This document shows, in pieces, positions 1 through 7,030 of a stretch of 7,686 bases of DNA. The DNA is taken from contig JAYYUG010000026.1 of assembly GCA_036344135.1 (NCBI GenBank), forward strand, positions 1 through 7,686, in the 5' to 3' direction. How positions within the stretch are numbered: the stretch's first letter is position 1; each line of letters opens with the position of its first letter. Below the pieces are notes generated by a model. It saw only the letters and a program-made list of their open reading frames with translations, was not told the DNA's origin and made no database searches. The position numbers were made by a program, and so were the translations under genes. This DNA comes from GCA-002731945 sp036344135. GTDB taxonomy: Bacteria; Pseudomonadota; Alphaproteobacteria; MED-G09.

Positions 1-736
1 CTTTCAAGCTTATAATTTCTATAATCGATTCTGCTTGGAATTAAAGCCCCATCAGCTCCAGCATAAGTGGGTTCACGATTATCGGTGATCTGTTCACGCA
101 TATTATGTGAACCATAAACCACAACACCAAAACTATCGTTGGAATAAGAAACCCTGAGATTTTCTTTTTCAATGTCACCACTTCCCAGATCCTGTTCTCC
201 CATACCTAACTCAAATGAGACAGACCAACCGTCTATCTCCGATGGTTTAAATGTTTTGACATTAATATATCCAGAAATGGATTCTCCAGGCATATCAGCG
301 GTTATGGCTTTATTAGCAACCACTTGAGAGGTGATAACGGCTGGGTAGGCATCAAATCTAGGAATTCTTCCATTTTCTACGCCAGGGATACTGATTCCGT
401 TAAATGCTGTTGTCGTGTAGCGTTTAGGTGTTCCACGAAAACTTACATAACGTGCTTGTCCTTGGTCCCTTTCGATTGAAATACCTGGAAGCCGACCAAG
501 CGCATCAGCCAGATTCTGATCCGGAAACCGTCCTATGGCGTCTGCTGATATAATATCAGCGACGTTGGGAGCAGTACGTTTTGCTTCGATTGCAGCCTGC
601 TGACTTTCTTTGATAGTCTTCCCAATTACGATAACTTCTTCAATATCACTTTCTTGAGCTGTCACTGTTTCAACAAAAAGAAACGGTAGAGCTAAAAGGA
701 CAATATAAATAAATATAATTTTAATAAATTTCATTT
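1..736 (-). CDS. TonB-dependent outer-membrane receptor, N-terminal part (gene runs off the left edge)
   Basis: The reading frame starts at the ATG complementary to 734-736 and stays open to the window edge, giving about 245 residues. Residues 1-26 look like a signal peptide: a charged start, a hydrophobic core, and a likely cut after VTA before QESD. EEVIVIGK at 32-39 fits a TonB box. A plug domain follows, with the typical run around 65-101 (FPDQNLADALGRLPGISIER, then YVSFRG). Family members import iron chelates, vitamins, glycans or other large ligands across the outer membrane using TonB-ExbBD energy. They are usually 700-1000 residues, so most of the barrel is missing here and the substrate cannot be told. 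The plug style recalls the large Xanthomonas/Caulobacter-type receptors. The start is supported by a strong Shine-Dalgarno, GGGAGGG (minus strand, 741-747), four bases before the ATG. It is transcribed divergently from the PhnD-like gene. Confidence 0.93.
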
Positions 737-810
737 TTCCCTCCCAAGGCAAAAAATTTATAAAGACCAACTTTCATGATCTTTCTTTGTTAAAAGTTTA
801 GCATCTTAAA

Positions 811-843
811 AGATATTTACAAGATTCATGTAGATATTTACAA
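811..843. repeat. 12-bp tandem direct repeat, 21-bp period, probable regulator site
   Basis: AGATATTTACAA occurs exactly at 811-822 and again at 832-843. The 21-bp period is about two helical turns, so two protein subunits would sit on the same DNA face. Read on the minus strand the unit is TTGTAAATATCT, and one copy covers the candidate -35 of the receptor gene. An operator for the receptor, or for both divergent genes, is an inference from position and phasing. The regulator is unknown. Confidence 0.5.
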
Positions 844-848
844 AAACT

Positions 849-857
849 TTATCCACA
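849..857 (+). other. Perfect DnaA-box sequence (TTATCCACA)
   Basis: TTATCCACA is identical to the high-affinity DnaA box. A looser inverted partner lies about 50 bp to the right: ATGTGGA at 902-908 is the reverse complement of TCCACAT at 852-858. DnaA could bind here as a transcription factor. The window has no cluster of boxes and no replication genes, so I do not call an origin. A single perfect match could be chance in DNA this AT-rich. Confidence 0.3.
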
Positions 858-974
858 TCCCCTTTTTTATTTTTCTTTATGTGAAATTTTATTAATGATT
901 TATGTGGAATACAGTCTAATAATCTAAACATTATCCTTATGTTTATGTTATTTTGATAATAGCAGGGGTTGTAG

Positions 975-1907
975 ATGTTTTTTCGTTTATTTATTTTTTT
1001 ATCTCTTTCAATTGGATTGCAATTACTGAGTTCTAATCTAGTTCTTGCCGATTGGCGTGATGAGGTAAAAGAATTAAAAATTGGACTTTCTGGTGGAGAA
1101 AACGAGGCTGACAGGTTAAAAAATTATGAATGTTGGAGAGTATATCTAGAAGAGAAATTAGATATTCCTGTTAAATTTTATCCTGCGTCAGATGTTGCAG
1201 GAATAATTCATGGTTTATTGGGAAAAACCCTAGATTATGCGAGCGTTGGTCCTTCAGGATATGCGGCCATGTATATTGATGATCCTAATGCAGTTGAGCC
1301 TGTACTTACAGTAAGAGAATCTGATGGTTCGATAGGATATAAATCTGCAATGTATGTTAGAAAGGATTCTAACATTTATTCTCTTGAAGATATGCGTGGG
1401 AGATCGATGGCTTGGTCTGATCCCAATACAACATCTGGATATCTAGTTCCCTCATATGAGTTGCATCAACGAGGGCTTAACCCTTCAAAATTTTTTAGTC
1501 GGACTGGTTTTGCTGGAGGGCATGAGCAAGCTGTAATTGCAGTGCTAAACGGACAATATGATGCAGGAGCTACTTGGGTTTCAGGTCAGGGACCGGTTGA
1601 AGAGGGATATACTAGAGGAGTACTCAGAAATATGATTAAAAAAGGGTTGCTCGATATGAACAAGCTCCGAGTTATTTGGTTATCTGGATTTATCATGAAT
1701 GGGCCGCATGTAGTAAGGAAGGACTTACCTGAAGATTTTAAAGAAGAACTGACCAATCACAACTTTGAATTAACGGTGAGAGATAGGCAGTGTTTTGAAG
1801 AAATTACTATGGGTGAAAGTCAGGGTTTCATAAAAGTGAAACATGAGAATTATGAAAATGTAGTTAAAATACGCAGAATGATAAGAAGCCTCAGACGTAA
1901 TAGATAG
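975..1907 (+). CDS. PhnD-type periplasmic phosphonate/phosphate-binding protein
   Basis: The product is a 310-residue solute-binding protein of the PhnD/phosphonate-BP-like family. Residues 1-25 form a signal peptide, with a likely cut after VLA before DWRD. The mature part begins with the family strand ELKIGLSGGENEADRL. The ligand-loop motif DPNTTSGY is at 149-156, where the T/T/S side chains and amides usually hold the phosphonate or phosphate oxyanion. GGHEQAVIAV follows from 181, with H183 matching the conserved histidine. GQYDAGATW contains D196, a residue that in E. coli PhnD-like proteins contacts the amine end of the ligand. Length is normal for the family. The start has AGCAGGGG upstream (961-968). 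No permease or ATPase gene is adjacent, so this is an orphan binding protein here. The ligand could be phosphonate, phosphite, phosphate or something else. Confidence 0.88.
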   Translation: MFFRLFIFLSLSIGLQLLSSNLVLADWRDEVKELKIGLSGGENEADRLKNYECWRVYLEEKLDIPVKFYPASDVAGIIHGLLGKTLDYASVGPSGYAAMYIDDPNAVEPVLTVRESDGSIGYKSAMYVRKDSNIYSLEDMRGRSMAWSDPNTTSGYLVPSYELHQRGLNPSKFFSRTGFAGGHEQAVIAVLNGQYDAGATWVSGQGPVEEGYTRGVLRNMIKKGLLDMNKLRVIWLSGFIMNGPHVVRKDLPEDFKEELTNHNFELTVRDRQCFEEITMGESQGFIKVKHENYENVVKIRRMIRSLRRNR

Positions 1908-2513
1908 GTGTCGAAAAGAAATACATATGATGATCACATCTTGGACTTAAAAAAAGGTTTGGATTTTGCTTTTGGAAGATTAGAAAAAGCCGCGAAGAGT
2001 AGAGATGATGATCTGCACTTGCTTGTATTAGCAACGATTGATTCTCAATTCAATCCCCAAGCACGAACGGTTGTGATAAGAGAGTTCGACAAAGATAATT
2101 TATCTCTTCGATTCCATACAGACAGCAGATCAACCAAATTATTTGAGATTTCATCAAATAAGAATATTTCATTATTAGGATATGATAGCAAAAATAAATT
2201 GCAGATAAGAATTAGTGGTGAAGCTGAAATTATAAAGATAGATAAGATTTTAAAAGAAATATGGGGAAAAATGTATCCCATGAGTAGGGAGTGTTACAGG
2301 GTTACGGAGGCACCAGGAAAGGAAGTCAACACAATTGATGAGGTTATTTTTGATGAGGAAGGTAAGGACGGAAATAATGGATTCAAGAATTTTTCAGTAG
2401 TGAATTGCCACATTACTTCATTGGAAACTCTATACCTTCACTCAGCAGGACATATTCGCTGTTTGTACGAAAATAATAACAAGGAATTGGTTGGCAAATG
2501 GATTGTTCCATAA
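1908..2513 (+). CDS. PPOX-type flavin-binding protein (pyridoxamine-phosphate-oxidase-like, Alr4036-type)
   Basis: The product has 201 residues and the split-barrel FMN-binding fold of the pyridoxamine 5'-phosphate oxidase superfamily. ARTVVIR at 52-58 and FHTDSRSTK at 69-77 match the FMN-phosphate-binding strands. LQIRISGEAEI at 98-108 fits the next barrel strands. WGKMYPMSRECY at 119-130 resembles the W...R/PMSR-CY segment of the Alr4036-like (Pyridox_oxase_2) group rather than true PdxH. These proteins probably bind flavin and carry out an oxidoreduction that is mostly undefined, so a role in vitamin B6 synthesis should not be assumed. It appears cytoplasmic. The GTG start at 1908 directly follows the TAG of the PhnD-like gene in the same frame, so no earlier start exists. 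The Shine-Dalgarno is weak, suggesting translation coupled to the gene upstream. Confidence 0.85.
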   Translation: MSKRNTYDDHILDLKKGLDFAFGRLEKAAKSRDDDLHLLVLATIDSQFNPQARTVVIREFDKDNLSLRFHTDSRSTKLFEISSNKNISLLGYDSKNKLQIRISGEAEIIKIDKILKEIWGKMYPMSRECYRVTEAPGKEVNTIDEVIFDEEGKDGNNGFKNFSVVNCHITSLETLYLHSAGHIRCLYENNNKELVGKWIVP

Positions 2514-2522
2514 GGTAGCGTA

Positions 2523-4415
2523 ATGACATTGAATTCGTCCTCATCAAATGATGTTATAATTGCCACTAATAACAAGACTTACCGGGGTCTAGGAGGTGAC
2601 GATACTTACATAATTACGAAATTCGTACAGAATAATGCAAAAATAAATATTGTAGACACTGAAGGTCAAAATACCATTCAGCTTGTTGAGGGATTAACGA
2701 TTTTCTCTACGACATTTGCTTCCAACGCCGTGTCATTAGAATTAACTAATGGAGCAGTGATAACAATTAATGGTACTGACAATTTTTCTTTTGATCTTGG
2801 TGGCAATATAACCAAAACTACTAGCACATTATCAGTAGACTTCCCATCATTTGCTGATTCTTTTGGTGTTTCGAATCTTCCAGAAACCGGCATCTTACAG
2901 GGTAAAAACGGTATAGAGGTAGCTTCTCAGAATCTAATCGAAGCATCATCAGATAACTTTTCATGGAAGCTTAATTCACCCGAATCGTCTGGCTTTCGTT
3001 CAGAAGATGTTGATGCATTAATGGACTATTTAAAGACTCCGAGTTTGTCTACTCAGGCGGCGATTTTAATAAAGGGTAAAAACATTATTGCAGAATATTA
3101 TTCTGACGGTTTTGATAACAAAAGCATGGCGACCAGCTGGTCGGTGGCGAAAAGTTTTGCATCCACAATTGTTGGGGTAGCAAACGATGAAGGCTATATT
3201 TTGTCGGTTAATGATCCTATTACAAATTATATACCACAATGGGAAAATACCGAAAAAGATACCATCTCTTTGAAACAACTTCTGGGTATGCGGTCTGGAA
3301 TGGTCGATTCCTTGCTTCCATCAGTATATTACAGCTCTGACATGGTATCCCAATCTTTGGGAAGAAGTATAACAAATGAACCCGGTAGCGTATTTAGTTA
3401 CTCTAATGAAGACTCTATGTTGCTAGGCCATATTGTGGAGAATGCTACTGGAATGAAATTCCAGGACTATGCTGACAGTCGTTTATTTAATCCTTTGGGT
3501 ATTAACGAAACTTGGTGGACAGACCAGGCGGGCAATACTTTGACATATGCCGGTCTCGACATGACACCTCGTGAATTTGCTCGTTTTGGCCTTATGGTTG
3601 CGCAAGAAGGAAGATGGCAAGGTCAGCAAATAGTTTCTTCGTCTTGGTTGGATGTGGCAACTCAAACATATGACGATATAGCTAATTATGGATTTCAATG
3701 GTGGACGAGCAATATTTATCCTTTTTTTCAGGCTCTTGGACTTGATGGCCAGTATATCTATGTTTGGCCCGATACCGACATAGTCTTAGTTCGGTTTACG
3801 TTTTACGAGCATATCGGAGAGGAGTCAATTGTACGGGTGCTTCGAAGCGATGATAATTCCATCTCATACCATTCAACTGCCAGCGGAAATGCCAATGGAA
3901 GTAAACTGGCGTCGTTGTTCAGCACTGTAGGAACAGCAACACAAAACGAAGAAAAGGACTCACATGAAATTATAGTGCCGACCGGAAAATCCACATATAG
4001 AGGCTTGGAAGGAAATGATACCTATATCATTTCAAAAGTTGTAAATCCAAATGCAGTCATTAATATTGTTGATACAGAGGGTAAAAACACCGTTCAACTA
4101 GTTGACGGATTAACAATTTCTTCATCAACCTTTGCTTCGAATGCTGTTGCTTTAAGTTTATCAAATGGCGCTTTGATTACAATAAGTGGAGCCGACAAAT
4201 TCTCATTTGATATAGGGGGGAATGCCACAACCGATAATGAAGTTATAGAAAAAGATTTTTTATCCTTCGCCAAGATGTTTGGTGTGGAAAATCTTCCAGA
4301 AAGTGGAACCATAAGTGGAAAAACAGACCAATCGGTATCTGAAAGAGATATTATAGATTCGCCTGTTTCTTTAGCCGAATTTGATATAGTTATAGTTACT
4401 TCAGATTTTGGGTAG
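2523..4415 (+). CDS. Secreted-type serine hydrolase (class C beta-lactamase/NylB family) flanked by two RTX-like modules
   Basis: The 630-residue product has three parts: an N-terminal module (about 1-141), a serine hydrolase domain (about 147-470) and a second copy of the module (about 483-615). The hydrolase has the SxxK pair S207-V-A-K210, the YxN motif Y293-S-N295, and GLDGQ at 406-410 in place of the KTG box. With the segment TPREFARFGLMVAQEGRW this resembles 6-aminohexanoate-dimer hydrolase and EstB-type esterases more than true beta-lactamases. The substrate could be an ester, amide or peptide. Each module carries one RTX-like glycine/aspartate turn (RGLGGDD at 21-27; RGLEGND at 493-499). 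There is no N-terminal signal peptide. The C-terminus, EFDIVIVTSDFG, is acidic-hydrophobic as in type I secretion substrates, so export by an ABC system encoded elsewhere is inferred. AAGGT (2512-2516) precedes the start. Confidence 0.88.
   Translation: MTLNSSSSNDVIIATNNKTYRGLGGDDTYIITKFVQNNAKINIVDTEGQNTIQLVEGLTIFSTTFASNAVSLELTNGAVITINGTDNFSFDLGGNITKTTSTLSVDFPSFADSFGVSNLPETGILQGKNGIEVASQNLIEASSDNFSWKLNSPESSGFRSEDVDALMDYLKTPSLSTQAAILIKGKNIIAEYYSDGFDNKSMATSWSVAKSFASTIVGVANDEGYILSVNDPITNYIPQWENTEKDTISLKQLLGMRSGMVDSLLPSVYYSSDMVSQSLGRSITNEPGSVFSYSNEDSMLLGHIVENATGMKFQDYADSRLFNPLGINETWWTDQAGNTLTYAGLDMTPREFARFGLMVAQEGRWQGQQIVSSSWLDVATQTYDDIANYGFQWWTSNIYPFFQALGLDGQYIYVWPDTDIVLVRFTFYEHIGEESIVRVLRSDDNSISYHSTASGNANGSKLASLFSTVGTATQNEEKDSHEIIVPTGKSTYRGLEGNDTYIISKVVNPNAVINIVDTEGKNTVQLVDGLTISSSTFASNAVALSLSNGALITISGADKFSFDIGGNATTDNEVIEKDFLSFAKMFGVENLPESGTISGKTDQSVSERDIIDSPVSLAEFDIVIVTSDFG
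2577..2807 (+). repeat. RTX-like module, copy 1 (residues 19-95 of the serine hydrolase)
   Basis: This is the conserved core of the N-terminal module. Aligned by eye without gaps to residues 491-567 of the same protein, 57 of 77 residues are identical, including TYRG, DTYII, INIVDTEG, TFASNAV and FSFD. A further shared stretch follows (SFADSFGVSNLPETG against SFAKMFGVENLPESG). The DNA has diverged at many synonymous sites, so the duplication is not recent or the copies were acquired separately. I associate this kind of module with exported proteins of marine alphaproteobacteria, but that is memory and unverified. Confidence 0.9.
3993..4223 (+). repeat. RTX-like module, copy 2 (residues 491-567 of the serine hydrolase)
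   Basis: Second copy of the module, offset by 472 residues from the first and following the catalytic domain. It keeps the turn RGLEGND and the core strands INIVDTEG and LITISGADKFSFD. Having matching modules on both sides of an enzyme is unusual, because RTX-type repeats normally sit only on the C-terminal side of the cargo. Confidence 0.9.
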
Positions 4416-4419
4416 CTAT

Positions 4420-4830
4420 ATGATAGATATCAATGAATATTCGGAAAAGATGAGAAACGCCTCTCTTTTTCAGGGTATGGGTTTTCAAAGAGTTATAAGT
4501 TTAGACGAAGAAGGAAAAGCTAAATTCGAATTTAAGGCAGAAGAAAGACATTGCCATTCTGGAAATATTGTTCAAGGGGGTTACGTAACCGGATGGATAG
4601 ACACTACTATGGCGCATGCCGCAATGGCGAAAACAAATTTCAGTATGAATCCCCTAACATTGGAATTGAAAGTGAGTTTTTTAAGCTCTGCCCACCCTGG
4701 TATTTTGACAACATCGGCTTCAGTTATTAAGCTAGGAAAAACTATGGCTTTCTTGGAGGGGAGTCTGATCGATGGCGAAGGAAATATTGTTGCAAAAGGA
4801 TCGTCAACCAACCGACTAATTCCGAGGTGA
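4420..4830 (+). CDS. PaaI-type hotdog-fold acyl-CoA thioesterase
   Basis: The 136-residue product has the single hotdog domain of the PaaI/4HBT family, which cleaves acyl- or aryl-CoA thioesters in the cytoplasm, usually as a tetramer. The active-site helix segment is HSGNIVQGGYVTGWIDTTMA at 46-65. G53, G54 and D61 occupy the positions of the conserved glycine and catalytic acid. Q52 replaces the usual histidine of the HGG motif, a substitution I believe occurs in many family members. The following strands (LTLELKVSFLSSAHPG, then a C-terminal GEGNIVAKGSS) complete the fold. I chose ATG 4420, four bases after the preceding stop. A TTG at 4408 in the same frame would overlap the hydrolase gene by eight bases and is less likely. 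The Shine-Dalgarno is poor (GGTAG at 4411-4415), suggesting coupled translation. The acyl substrate is unknown. Confidence 0.87.
   Translation: MIDINEYSEKMRNASLFQGMGFQRVISLDEEGKAKFEFKAEERHCHSGNIVQGGYVTGWIDTTMAHAAMAKTNFSMNPLTLELKVSFLSSAHPGILTTSASVIKLGKTMAFLEGSLIDGEGNIVAKGSSTNRLIPR
4824..4830 (+). promoter_or_regulatory. Strong Shine-Dalgarno overlapping the thioesterase stop codon
   Basis: GAGGTGA is a near-perfect complement of the 16S rRNA 3' end. It ends at the TGA of the thioesterase gene, one base before the ATG of the peptidase gene. That spacing is tight if the whole heptamer pairs, though GAGG alone leaves a four-base gap. It fixes the start at 4832 and shows the peptidase is translated from the same message. 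It is the strongest ribosome-binding site in the block. Confidence 0.7.
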
Positions 4831-4831
4831 T

Positions 4832-6985
4832 ATGGGAACAAATAAATTTGTCAAAACTTTAATTATTTTATGTTCTGTTTTAGTATTTGCTTGCAGTGAA
4901 AGAGAAGAAATGAATAACCCGTTCTATACATCCTATCAGACAGATTTTGAGGTACCGCCTTTTAATGAAATAAAGGACGAGCATTTTCTTCCCGCCTTTG
5001 AAAAAGGCATGGGCGAGCATAATCTTGAAATTCAATCAATTATAGAGAATAGTGAAGAACCCTCTTTTGAAAATGTGATTGTAGCACTAGAAAGATCCGG
5101 CGATTTGTTAAATAAAGTTAGTTCAGTGTTTTTCAATCTTTCGGGATCCAATACAAACGAAAATCTACAAGAAATTGAGCGAGAGATATCTCCTCTATTA
5201 TCTCAACACTTTGATTCTATAAGCCTAAACCCTAAGATCTTTCATAAAGTGAAAGAACTTTGGGATAACGTCGATAAATTGAACCTAAATTACGAACAGA
5301 AGAAACTTTTAGAAGAAAACTATAAAAGATTTGTAAGAAATGGCTCCCTTTTAAAAGGCGAAGATAAGAAAAAATATGCTGATATTAATCAACAAATTTC
5401 TAAGATGTCCGTTCAGTTTGCACAAAATCTTCTTGCAGAAACAAATAGTTTTGAATTAATTTTGGAACAGAGTGATCTTGCAGGATTGCCTGAGGATATA
5501 ATAGATTTAGCCGGTCAAGAGGCATTGAGAAAGGCTGAAGAGTCAGACAATGAACAGGACAAAAATAAATATGAGGGGAAATATGTTTTTACTCCTCATA
5601 GAAGCAGTATGTATCCTTTCTTAACATATTCCGCAAGAAGAGATCTTAGAGAAAAGCTTTATAATGCCTATGTTATGCGTGGGGATAATGATAATCAAAA
5701 CGACAATAAGAAAATTGTATCCAAAATTGCCTCCTTTCGAGTTGAGAAGGCTAATCTTCTAGGTTTTAAATCACACGCTCATTATTCACTCGATGATAAA
5801 ATGGCTAAGACACCTGAGGCCGTTTATGAATTACTCAACCAGCTTTGGACCCCAGCGCTTGCAAGGGCTAAAACTGAATTGATAGAAATGCAGAATATAG
5901 TAGAGAAAGAAGGTCACAATTTTGAAATAGCCTCATGGGATTGGTGGCATTATTCTGAGAAAGTTCGAAAAGAAAAATACGATTTAGACGAAGAAGAAAT
6001 TAAAGCCTATTTTAGCCTTGATAATGCGATTCAAGGAATATTTACTACTGCAAATAAACTCTTTGGTCTCACTTTTCATAAAATTGATAATATTGATCTT
6101 TACCATCCTGATGCAAAGGTTTGGGAGGTTAGAGATAAGGATGGTAGTCATATTGGAATTTATATTGGTGATTATTATACTCGATCCAGCAAAAGAGGCG
6201 GAGCATGGATGAGCACTTTCAAAGACCAATCTAACCTTGATGGACGGGAAAGACCTATTGTTGTGAACGTGTGTAATTTTCCTCCGCCATCATCGGGTAA
6301 GCCTTCTTTATTAAGTTTTGAACAAGTAACGACACTTTTCCATGAATTCGGTCATGGATTGCATGGATTATTGACCGATGTAACTTTTGAAAGTTTATCG
6401 GGGACTTCGGTCACTCGAGATTTTGTTGAATTTCCTTCTCAAGTTCTCGAGCATTGGGCTAGTGAACCCGAGCTACTAAAAGTTTATGCAAAACATTATC
6501 AAACAGGCAAAACAATTCCAGAGGAACTTATCATGAAAATGGTTGAGTCCGGTAAATTTAACCAAGGTTTTGCTAATACGGAATATTTGGCGGCATCTTT
6601 CTTGGATATGGATTGGCATACTCTTGAAACCAATGAAATCCAAGATACAGTTTCTTTTGAGAAGTCATCTCTAGAAAATATAGGATTAATTGATGAGATA
6701 GTGTCTCGATATCGGACCACCTATTTTCAGCATATTTTTTCGAGCGGGTACTCAGCTGGGTATTACAGTTATATTTGGGCAGCAGTCTTGGACTCAGATG
6801 CTTTCGCCGCTTTTGAGGATTCAGGAGATATTTTTGATGCCAAATTGGCACAAAATTATCGTGACTTTGTCCTTGAAAAAGGCGGTACGGAAGAACCGAT
6901 GGTGCTGTATGAAAAATTTAGAGGTCAAATGCCTACTATCGACGCTCTGTTAGAAGATCGCGGATTGAATACTCAGCCCAATTAA
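4832..6985 (+). CDS. M3-family peptidyl-dipeptidase (Dcp-like), probable lipoprotein
   Basis: The product has 717 residues, close to Dcp/oligopeptidase A (about 680) plus an export leader. The zinc site is H504-E505-F-G-H508, with the third ligand E533 in DFVEFPSQ. The 28-residue spacing from E505 to E533 is the same as in E. coli Dcp. The conserved loop SGYSAGYYSYIWA (about 638-650) supplies substrate-binding tyrosines, and KRGGAWMSTF lies upstream. Dcp enzymes remove dipeptides from the C-termini of short peptides. Residues 1-21 (hydrophobic, ending LVFAC at 17-21) look like a lipoprotein signal with C21 as the lipidated residue. The F at -2 is not ideal for a lipobox. This would place the enzyme in the periplasm on a membrane. 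The C-terminus matches the family (LLEDRGL). Fifth and last gene of the tight block. Confidence 0.92.
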   Translation: MGTNKFVKTLIILCSVLVFACSEREEMNNPFYTSYQTDFEVPPFNEIKDEHFLPAFEKGMGEHNLEIQSIIENSEEPSFENVIVALERSGDLLNKVSSVFFNLSGSNTNENLQEIEREISPLLSQHFDSISLNPKIFHKVKELWDNVDKLNLNYEQKKLLEENYKRFVRNGSLLKGEDKKKYADINQQISKMSVQFAQNLLAETNSFELILEQSDLAGLPEDIIDLAGQEALRKAEESDNEQDKNKYEGKYVFTPHRSSMYPFLTYSARRDLREKLYNAYVMRGDNDNQNDNKKIVSKIASFRVEKANLLGFKSHAHYSLDDKMAKTPEAVYELLNQLWTPALARAKTELIEMQNIVEKEGHNFEIASWDWWHYSEKVRKEKYDLDEEEIKAYFSLDNAIQGIFTTANKLFGLTFHKIDNIDLYHPDAKVWEVRDKDGSHIGIYIGDYYTRSSKRGGAWMSTFKDQSNLDGRERPIVVNVCNFPPPSSGKPSLLSFEQVTTLFHEFGHGLHGLLTDVTFESLSGTSVTRDFVEFPSQVLEHWASEPELLKVYAKHYQTGKTIPEELIMKMVESGKFNQGFANTEYLAASFLDMDWHTLETNEIQDTVSFEKSSLENIGLIDEIVSRYRTTYFQHIFSSGYSAGYYSYIWAAVLDSDAFAAFEDSGDIFDAKLAQNYRDFVLEKGGTEEPMVLYEKFRGQMPTIDALLEDRGLNTQPN

Positions 6986-7001
6986 TTGTTTAGTTTAGCT
7001 T

Positions 7002-7030
7002 CTGGTTAAAAGTTTTAAATTGGTATAAAA
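7002..7030 (+). promoter_or_regulatory. Possible weak promoter for the membrane-protein gene
   Basis: TATAAA at 7025-7030 matches the -10 consensus at five of six positions, with CTGGTT at 7002-7007 as a poor -35 and a 17-bp spacer. The predicted start near 7037 would leave a short leader before the ribosome-binding site at 7051-7054. This 76-bp gap is the only sizeable one after the gene block begins, and no hairpin terminator is visible in it, so read-through is also possible. Confidence 0.25.

Larger units (their letters stand above)
737..974. promoter_or_regulatory. Divergent intergenic control region
   Basis: This 238-bp, strongly AT-rich gap must carry the promoters of both the leftward receptor gene and the rightward gene block. 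A possible leftward promoter has TTGTAA (minus strand, 822-817) and TAAACT (800-795) with a 16-bp spacer. Each hexamer matches the sigma-70 consensus at 4 of 6 positions, so it is weak. An inverted repeat, ATCTT-AA-AAGAT, lies at 803-814, next to a tandem repeat. For the rightward genes no clear -35/-10 pair stands out. GATAAT at 955-960 is too close to the ribosome-binding site (AGCAGGGG, 961-968) to serve as their -10. I see no Pho-box-like CTGTCAT repeats and no riboswitch-like structure. Confidence 0.6.

Noticed and set aside
955..960. GATAAT as the -10 box of the PhnD-like gene
   Set aside because: Transcription would begin around 967, inside or after the ribosome-binding site at 961-968.
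3126..3755. True class C beta-lactamase (antibiotic resistance)
   Set aside because: The third motif is GLDGQ, not KTG, there is no Sec signal, and the surrounding sequence resembles NylB/EstB hydrolases.
4408..4419. Alternative TTG start for the thioesterase at 4408, overlapping the hydrolase stop
   Set aside because: ATG at 4420 gives a normal PaaI length and avoids an 8-bp overlap; the four extra residues have no family support.
6018..6212. Open frames inside the peptidase and hydrolase genes on either strand, including this 64-codon one
   Set aside because: They lie wholly within strongly supported genes, have low-complexity translations, and lack recognisable motifs or ribosome-binding sites.
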